Below, one piece after another: positions 7,318 to 11,213 of a stretch of 11,213 nt of DNA. Each line of letters starts with the position of its first letter. Positions within the stretch are counted from its first letter, which is position 1. The notes under the pieces were generated by a model. It made no database searches. It saw only the letters and a list, made by a program, of their open reading frames with translations, and was not told where the DNA came from. Location: the NCBI GenBank assembly GCA_964583165.1, contig CAZOVK010000077.1, positions 1 through 11,213 of the forward strand, read 5' to 3'. A program made the translations under genes and the position numbers. The DNA comes from CAZOVK01 sp964583165. Its GTDB lineage: Bacteria > Bacillota > Clostridia > Lachnospirales > WRAX01.

Positions 7318-8131
7318 GAATTTTATCGAGCGCTATGGCTGTGTCGATGATAAGCTGTTGCGGCGCGTGTTTATAAGGGTCTAACTCCGCCGTCAGATAA
7401 CCGTCATAACCGACATCACGTAAGGCAGAAACAAGTTTAGGGAAGTCTAAATCACCATGCAGAAGGTTCACAAACGCGAACCTGTCCGTCCGAAAGTCTT
7501 TGACGTGAACGCGGATGATTCTGTCGCCCAAAATCTTTACCCAGTGGTGAGAATGCCCAAATAGGAGTACATTCCCTGCGTCGAAATAGAATTTGACGAA
7601 TGGGCTGTTGATTTTGTCAATGAAATCGCGGGCTTCGAGCGGGCTTAGCAAGAACTTGTTCCAGACGTTCTCAACGCCGATAACAACCCCTGCGCTTTCA
7701 GCATAGGGCGCAAGCTCAGCGAGCGCCGAAAACGCACGCTCATATGCTATATCATAGGCAATATCCGACGTAACCAAACCGGGCACAACCAAAATCGCCC
7801 CAACGTCAAGGGCTTTAGCTATGTCAATCATACGCCTTGTTATAGATTTAGACAATTCACGCGTTTCGGCATCGTCTGATGTGTAGGCGTGTTTCCAGAA
7901 GAGGGCTGTTGATATGCCCGATATAGGCAGAAACGCGTTTACGGTTTCTTTGACGGCCCGCAATTCCTCATCCGTCATATCCAAGCGCAAAGCCCCACCT
8001 ATCGTGTTGGGGTCACCGTCTTTGACCACATTCAGCTCAATCGCATCAAACCCCGCCACTTTGGCTTGGTGTAAGGCATCCAAAAGCGGCAAATCCTCCG
8101 GGAAACACCATGCGTTTACGGATTTTTTCAT
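7307..8131 (-). CDS. Sugar phosphate isomerase/epimerase, xylose-isomerase-like TIM barrel
   Basis: A 274-residue protein of the AP-endonuclease-2 / xylose-isomerase-like superfamily. These cytosolic enzymes use a divalent metal to isomerise or epimerise sugars and keto-cyclitols; some dehydrate inosose or eliminate from 3-keto glycosides. Candidate metal ligands sit in expected strands: Glu154 (GVENVW), Asp184 (FYFDAGN), His209 (RVHVKDF) and Glu249 (TAELDPY). GFDAIELN (27-34) is the usual first-strand signature. The ATG overlaps the stop of the AraC gene in an ATGA, with GGGGG 7 nt upstream (8143-8139), so the two are co-translated. The Gfo/Idh/MocA oxidoreductase on the divergent arm suggests a shared catabolic pathway. 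Exact substrate unknown; UlaE-like epimerase, IolE/IolI-like or deglycosidase-like activity are all open. Confidence 0.85.
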   Translation of the reverse strand: MKKSVNAWCFPEDLPLLDALHQAKVAGFDAIELNVVKDGDPNTIGGALRLDMTDEELRAVKETVNAFLPISGISTALFWKHAYTSDDAETRELSKSITRRMIDIAKALDVGAILVVPGLVTSDIAYDIAYERAFSALAELAPYAESAGVVIGVENVWNKFLLSPLEARDFIDKINSPFVKFYFDAGNVLLFGHSHHWVKILGDRIIRVHVKDFRTDRFAFVNLLHGDLDFPKLVSALRDVGYDGYLTAELDPYKHAPQQLIIDTAIALDKILDF

Positions 8132-9015
8132 AACTCGGCCCCCTCTAATCCCTCTGTTATAGACTTTACAGACGTTTTATACTCTGACGGTGTCATACCG
8201 AAATGTCGTCTAAAGCACGCCGAAAAATAGTGTATAGAATCAAACCCCAGTATGCGCGCTATTTCTGTGAAGTTGTGGCGCTTCTGGCGAATAAGGAATT
8301 TTGCCTCGTTCATTTTAAGTTGAAAGAAGAAATGCATAACGCTCTGTCCGGTTATATTCTTAAAGATATATTTGAGTTTGGAGTCGCTGATGAAGAATCT
8401 GTCAGAAATATGCGACATAGTGAGCTTTTTTGATACATTCTGTTTCATAAATTCAATGATATCTGCTACGAGCGCGTTTATGCCGACGTTCATAGCGCGT
8501 TCAGAAGAAGATTCTGTTTGGTAATTTGTACGGTAGAGGTTTATAAGCAAATGTTCGATAGTCTGCAAACATAGCTGCTTTGCCCCCGGCAGAGCCGCAC
8601 TCGCGCTTAAATTGTGCTCAATGCCCAAATCGGTCAAGCACATCCGAGCTTCTGCCAGTAGCCTCCCTAGTAGTGTCTTTTGGTCTGCTGAAAGCCTGAA
8701 AACCTTATCCTCAAAGAAACGCATGGTTTCTGATTTTGACGTAAAGCTGAAAATGATTATACAGGGCGCAACATCTGTCACACAGGCGAGCGAGTGAAAC
8801 TCGTTTGGCTTATGAAACACAACCTGCCCCGCCAACATCTCTATAACTTTCATACCCGCGACGACATTTATTTCGCCCGAGTCAACATACACGACCTCCC
8901 AAAAATCATGGCTTTCGCCGCTGAAGTTAAACCCCTGCGCAAGCTCACGGTAATATATAGAATGTACATTTTCTATATGTAAAAACTTTTCCGGTGCTTC
9001 TTCTTTGTAGCCCAT
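8128..9015 (-). CDS. AraC family transcriptional regulator with N-terminal cupin domain
   Basis: A 295-residue DNA-binding regulator, probably controlling the isomerase gene it is joined to and the divergent oxidoreductase. The N-terminal cupin-like sensor (about 10-95) has FSGESHDFWEVVYVDSGE (31-48) and FHKPNEFH (67-74), including histidines 36, 68 and 74. The C-terminal AraC domain (about 180-283) contains two helix-turn-helix units: MSHISDRFFISDSKLKYIFK (200-219) and EIARILGFDSIHYFSACFRR (251-270), then the family signature HFGMTPSEYK. The start is taken as the ATG at 9015 because GGGAGG lies just upstream; the ATG at 9027 overlaps that site and has none of its own. The gene heads a minus-strand pair with the isomerase (4-nt overlap). 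Confidence 0.9.
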   Translation of the reverse strand: MGYKEEAPEKFLHIENVHSIYYRELAQGFNFSGESHDFWEVVYVDSGEINVVAGMKVIEMLAGQVVFHKPNEFHSLACVTDVAPCIIIFSFTSKSETMRFFEDKVFRLSADQKTLLGRLLAEARMCLTDLGIEHNLSASAALPGAKQLCLQTIEHLLINLYRTNYQTESSSERAMNVGINALVADIIEFMKQNVSKKLTMSHISDRFFISDSKLKYIFKNITGQSVMHFFFQLKMNEAKFLIRQKRHNFTEIARILGFDSIHYFSACFRRHFGMTPSEYKTSVKSITEGLEGAEL

Positions 9016-9019
9016 AAAA

Positions 9020-9025
9020 CCTCCC
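9020..9025 (-). promoter_or_regulatory. Ribosome binding site that decides the AraC gene start
   Basis: GGGAGG on the minus strand with a 4-nt spacer to the ATG at 9015. The spacing is tight but the match is strong. The alternative ATG at 9027 is contained in the site. Confidence 0.6.
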
Positions 9026-9033
9026 ATAACCAG

Positions 9034-9086
9034 AATTGACTAAAATTATAAATTTATAGACTAAAATAATAAATCATTAGTCAATT
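9034..9086. promoter_or_regulatory. Candidate operator of the divergent AraC/oxidoreductase region
   Basis: GACTAAAATTATAAAT (9038-9053) and GACTAAAATAATAAAT (9059-9074) are direct repeats with one mismatch and a 21-bp period, two helical turns. An inverted copy of the first half-site, TTAGTCAATT (9077-9086), mirrors AATTGACTAA (9034-9043). Tandem half-sites spaced by whole turns are typical of AraC-type operators, and the site lies between the two starts. Confidence 0.6.
9045..9073 (-). promoter_or_regulatory. Candidate promoter of the AraC-isomerase pair
   Basis: A perfect TATAAT on the minus strand (9050-9045), with only a poor -35 match TTTATT (9073-9068) at 17 nt. It overlaps the direct repeats, which would suit autoregulation. 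The region is very AT-rich, so chance matches are a real possibility. Confidence 0.4.
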
Positions 9087-9095
9087 GTATATATT
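9067..9095 (+). promoter_or_regulatory. Weak candidate promoter of the oxidoreductase gene
   Basis: TATATT (9090-9095) is a good -10 box, but the -35 position (TAATAA, 9067-9072) does not match consensus. The second direct repeat and the inverted half-site lie at the -35 region, as expected for activator-dependent initiation. Confidence 0.3.
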
Positions 9096-9120
9096 AAGAT
9101 TATTTTATCACATTTTATGC

Positions 9121-9127
9121 GGGAGGG
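9121..9127 (+). promoter_or_regulatory. Ribosome binding site that decides the oxidoreductase start
   Basis: GGGAGGG lies 4 nt before the ATG at 9132. The earlier in-frame ATG at 9117 precedes this site and would place it inside the coding region, so 9132 is preferred. Confidence 0.75.
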
Positions 9128-9131
9128 CAAT

Positions 9132-10160
9132 ATGAAAGTAGCGATTGTTGGACTTGGGTTTATGGGCGCGTCACATTTGGACTGTTATAAACAATTAATG
9201 GCACGCGGTGTTGACATTGAAGTTGTCGCTATCTGCGACGTTGACGAGAAGAAATTCGTATCGGGGCAGGGCACAGTCGGGAATATCGCCATAGCCAATT
9301 CAGAGATAGACATATCGACCTACAGGCTCTATAACGACATGATGACAATGATTGAGAAAGAAAAACCCGACTTCGTTGACCTCTGCTTACCCACGTTCAT
9401 ACACGGCTCGATGGCGATTAAGGCTATGGAAGCAGGCGTTGACGTGTTCTGCGAAAAGCCCATGAGCATATCAAGCGCGGACTGTCAGGCTATGATTGAT
9501 TGCGCGAAAAAAACAGGTCGCAAGCTCATGATTGGTCATACGCTCAGGTACTGGAATGTCTATGAATACGCGAAAGCCTGTATTGATGACGAGCGGTATG
9601 GCAAGGTGGTTTCGGGCTATTTCTTCCGCGGGGGAAATACGCCGATTTGGTCGTGGGAAAACTGGCTACTGACAGATTCACGCTCGGGCGGTTGCTTACT
9701 TGACCAGCATGTGCATGATGTAGACACAATCAACTGGATGTTCGGGTTACCCTCTTCCGTTTCGACGGTTGGCAAGCGTGTAATCCCTACGAGTGGTTAT
9801 GATGCGGTGACAACAAACTACATATATGATGACAAGGTCATAAACGCACAAGACGACTGGACAATCAACGGCGGGGGCTTCGGGTTTGAGATGCTCTACC
9901 GTATCAACTTCGAGAAGGCGTGTTTGGTCTATAACAACAAAACCAACCTCACGGTTCACCCTGTGGGCGGCGAAGCCTTCGTGCCCGAACTTGACAAAGA
10001 GGACGCGTATGTGAAAGAGTTGCGCTACTTCATTGAGGCAATAAAAGGAGAGCGTGAAATAGACTTTATACCCTTGCTTGAAAGCCACAAGCAGACGATA
10101 CAACTAGCGGAGGCGGAGAAACTCTCGGCTGACAAGAAAGGCGCGTTGGTGTCACTGTAA
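9132..10160 (+). CDS. Gfo/Idh/MocA family NAD(P)-dependent oxidoreductase
   Basis: A 342-residue cytosolic dehydrogenase that oxidises or reduces a hydroxyl of a sugar, cyclitol or glycoside with NAD(P). The N-terminal Rossmann domain (about 1-125) starts with VAIVGLGFMGASH (3-15), has the acidic strand-2 end AICDVDEKK (33-41), which favours NAD(H), and the signature CEKPMS (107-112). The C-terminal substrate domain has GHTLRYWNVY (135-144) and GGCLLDQHVHDVDTINWMFG (186-205), which carries the family's conserved Asp/His active-site positions. The start at 9132 follows the GGGAGGG site. The stop codon directly abuts the next ATG (TAAATG), so the acetyltransferase fusion is co-transcribed. The divergent arm carries an AraC regulator and a sugar isomerase, suggesting that all act on one inducible substrate, which is not identifiable here. 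Confidence 0.92.
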   Translation: MKVAIVGLGFMGASHLDCYKQLMARGVDIEVVAICDVDEKKFVSGQGTVGNIAIANSEIDISTYRLYNDMMTMIEKEKPDFVDLCLPTFIHGSMAIKAMEAGVDVFCEKPMSISSADCQAMIDCAKKTGRKLMIGHTLRYWNVYEYAKACIDDERYGKVVSGYFFRGGNTPIWSWENWLLTDSRSGGCLLDQHVHDVDTINWMFGLPSSVSTVGKRVIPTSGYDAVTTNYIYDDKVINAQDDWTINGGGFGFEMLYRINFEKACLVYNNKTNLTVHPVGGEAFVPELDKEDAYVKELRYFIEAIKGEREIDFIPLLESHKQTIQLAEAEKLSADKKGALVSL

Positions 10161-11105
10161 ATGGACAGTTTTATTTTCCTAAAGCCCACAATGGACTATG
10201 ATGAAGCGATTATGGAGTTTCGCGCGGACTTCATTGGGCTGGGCGAAAATATTCACGGGTCAAACGGGCTGAATAGCTTTGATGAGCCACAAAAATGGCT
10301 CGAGTGGTTAAACCTTGTTGAAACAGGGCAGATTGACACGCGTCTGCCCTCAACAACCTTTATCATGGCGCGTGACGACAAGAAGATAATCGGCATCTGT
10401 GACATACGCCACTATCTGAACGAGAAACGATATTACTACGGGCATATCGGATTGTCGATAGCCCCTGACATGCGCGGGCGCGGTTATGCCAAACAACTGA
10501 CCTACTTCGCGATACAAAAAGCGGCCGAACTGGGCATAGCGAAAATCATCATCTCCTGTGATGACGATAATGGGCCGTCACGCCGCAACATTGAAGGTTG
10601 TGGCTTCACGCTCTCGGAGATTCACACCGAAGAAGACGGCAACAAAATCCTCATTTACAACCTAGAAGTGATAAAGGATGGTATAACCTATCTACCGGGC
10701 ATAGTACCAACCATAGAAGATTTACTTACCCTCTATGCGTCTGTGCATTGGACGGCATACACAGGCGACCCTGAGCGCCTTCAAAGGAGTGTTGCTCGTT
10801 CACTTTGTGTCTACACGGCGTGGGACAACGGCAAACTGATTGGGCTTGCGCGTGCTGTGGGTGACGGGGAGCATATCCTTTTGATACAGGACTTGCTCAT
10901 TCTGCCTGACTACCAAAGGCGCGGCATAGGCAAACAGTTGTTGGGGCGCATTCTGACGAGCTATAACCATATCTGGATGCGCATACTTAATACAGACGGC
11001 AAGAGTGACGCCCCGCCATTCTACGAACATCTGGGCTTCGTTCCGCTGTCTGAATATAATATCTCAACTTATATCTTTCCGCCCGAAAAGATACTTGACT
11101 TTTAG
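10161..11105 (+). CDS. Protein of two fused GNAT acetyltransferase domains
   Basis: 314 residues with two GCN5-related N-acetyltransferase domains, each expected to move an acetyl group from acetyl-CoA to an amine; substrates unknown. Domain 1 (about 1-170) resembles the COG3981 predicted acetyltransferases: PSTTFIMARDD (63-73), DIRHYLNE (81-88), GHIGLSIAPDMRGRGYA (94-110, the acetyl-CoA loop) and NIEGCGF (143-149). Domain 2 (about 175-305) has VHWTAYTGDPERL (195-207), LARAVGDGE (229-237), LLILPDYQRRGIGKQLL (245-261, acetyl-CoA loop) and FYEHLGF (287-293). Both loops are intact, so neither half looks degenerate. The two domain types normally occur as separate proteins, so this is a fusion. 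It starts immediately after the oxidoreductase stop with no nearby Shine-Dalgarno site, indicating translational coupling. Confidence 0.88.
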   Translation: MDSFIFLKPTMDYDEAIMEFRADFIGLGENIHGSNGLNSFDEPQKWLEWLNLVETGQIDTRLPSTTFIMARDDKKIIGICDIRHYLNEKRYYYGHIGLSIAPDMRGRGYAKQLTYFAIQKAAELGIAKIIISCDDDNGPSRRNIEGCGFTLSEIHTEEDGNKILIYNLEVIKDGITYLPGIVPTIEDLLTLYASVHWTAYTGDPERLQRSVARSLCVYTAWDNGKLIGLARAVGDGEHILLIQDLLILPDYQRRGIGKQLLGRILTSYNHIWMRILNTDGKSDAPPFYEHLGFVPLSEYNISTYIFPPEKILDF

Positions 11106-11126
11106 AGCGCCTTGTGTTACTATAAT
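11095..11126 (+). promoter_or_regulatory. Candidate promoter of the tRNA gene
   Basis: A perfect TATAAT (11121-11126) lies 34 nt before the tRNA. TTGACT (11095-11100), within the last codons of the acetyltransferase gene, is the best -35 box but leaves a long 20-nt spacer. TACTAT (11118-11123) would give 17 nt but a poorer -10 box. Confidence 0.5.
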
Positions 11127-11127
11127 A

Positions 11128-11157
11128 CCCGTCCGATGGTTAAACTATTTGGGCGGG
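11128..11157 (+). other. Short inverted repeat in the tRNA leader
   Basis: CCCGTCC (11128-11134) can pair with GGGCGGG (11151-11157) as 7 bp including one G-U, with a 16-nt loop. No T-run follows, so it is not a terminator. It may be a precursor hairpin removed on 5' processing, or chance. Confidence 0.3.
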
Positions 11158-11160
11158 ATT

Positions 11161-11213
11161 GCTGATATAGCTCAGTAGGTAGAGCGCATCCTTGGTAAGG
11201 ATGAGGTTCACGG
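11161..11213 (+). tRNA. tRNA-Thr (anticodon GGU), 3' end beyond the window
   Basis: The sequence folds as the first 53 nt of a tRNA. The 5' acceptor strand is GCTGATA, the D stem pairs GCTC (11170-11173) with GAGC (11182-11185), and the anticodon stem pairs CATCC (11187-11191) with GGATG (11199-11203). The anticodon loop is TTGGTAA, with anticodon GGT at 11194-11196, reading ACC/ACU threonine codons. The variable loop follows and the T arm is cut by the window edge. Confidence 0.93.

Noticed and set aside
8203..8433. Plus-strand 76-residue open frame inside the AraC gene
   Set aside because: It is antisense to the conserved helix-turn-helix region, has no recognisable domain and no convincing ribosome site.
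9016..9027. ATG at 9027 as AraC protein start
   Set aside because: It overlaps the GGGAGG that serves the ATG at 9015 and has no ribosome site of its own; kept only as a weaker alternative.
9036..9041. TTGACT as -35 box of a plus-strand promoter
   Set aside because: At 16-18 nt downstream there is no acceptable -10 box; the nearest good one (TAAAAT, 9062-9067) is 20 nt away. The motif is better explained as part of the repeated half-site.
9038..9074. Short AT-rich direct repeats considered as the start of a CRISPR array
   Set aside because: Only two direct copies with a 5-nt gap, no spacers of CRISPR length and no cas genes; an operator explains them better.
9117..9131. Upstream ATG at 9117 as oxidoreductase start
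   Set aside because: It precedes the GGGAGGG site, and the conserved Rossmann beta-strand begins exactly at the ATG at 9132.

Overview
The window looks like a chromosomal segment of an anaerobic Bacillota bacterium, probably class Clostridia. The support is a response regulator with a Spo0A-type C-terminal domain, a DegV-family protein, strong G-rich Shine-Dalgarno sites (GGAGG, GGGGG), clean sigma-A style promoters and clostridial-type PurH sequence (for example the RIWA stretch after GVGQVS). No phage, insertion sequence, CRISPR array or conjugation gene is visible. The genus cannot be fixed from the sequence alone.

Left part (1-3285): the C-terminal part of a prolyl-oligopeptidase-type serine peptidase, cut by the window edge, then two tandem hairpins and a complete purH. 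PurH stands alone, with no other purine gene on either side in view. A perfect palindrome separates it from the next gene, which converges on it.

Middle (3286-6430): a divergent signalling pair. A Spo0A-like response regulator (minus) and a PAS-PAS-GGDEF diguanylate cyclase (plus) leave a 139-bp region holding two near-consensus promoters back to back. The cyclase gene overlaps by 11 nt an alpha/beta hydrolase of the monoacylglycerol-lipase type, so the two are probably co-translated. A 13-bp bidirectional terminator closes this block.

Right part (6431-11213): a minus-strand DegV-family lipid-binding protein, then an AraC regulator plus TIM-barrel sugar isomerase pair (ATGA overlap), divergent from a Gfo/Idh/MocA oxidoreductase that abuts a gene for two fused GNAT acetyltransferase domains (TAAATG). 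The short AT-rich gap between the divergent arms contains a 21-bp-period direct repeat and an inverted half-site, a good candidate operator for the AraC protein. Regulator, isomerase/epimerase and NAD(P)-dependent oxidoreductase together suggest an inducible pathway for an unidentified sugar, cyclitol or glycoside. The window ends inside a tRNA-Thr(GGU) gene.

Most genes are recognisable housekeeping or accessory functions. I see no defence or mobile system. The points most worth a second look are the AraC divergon with its operator, the Spo0A-like/GGDEF pair, the altered substrate pocket of the peptidase, and the double GNAT fusion.
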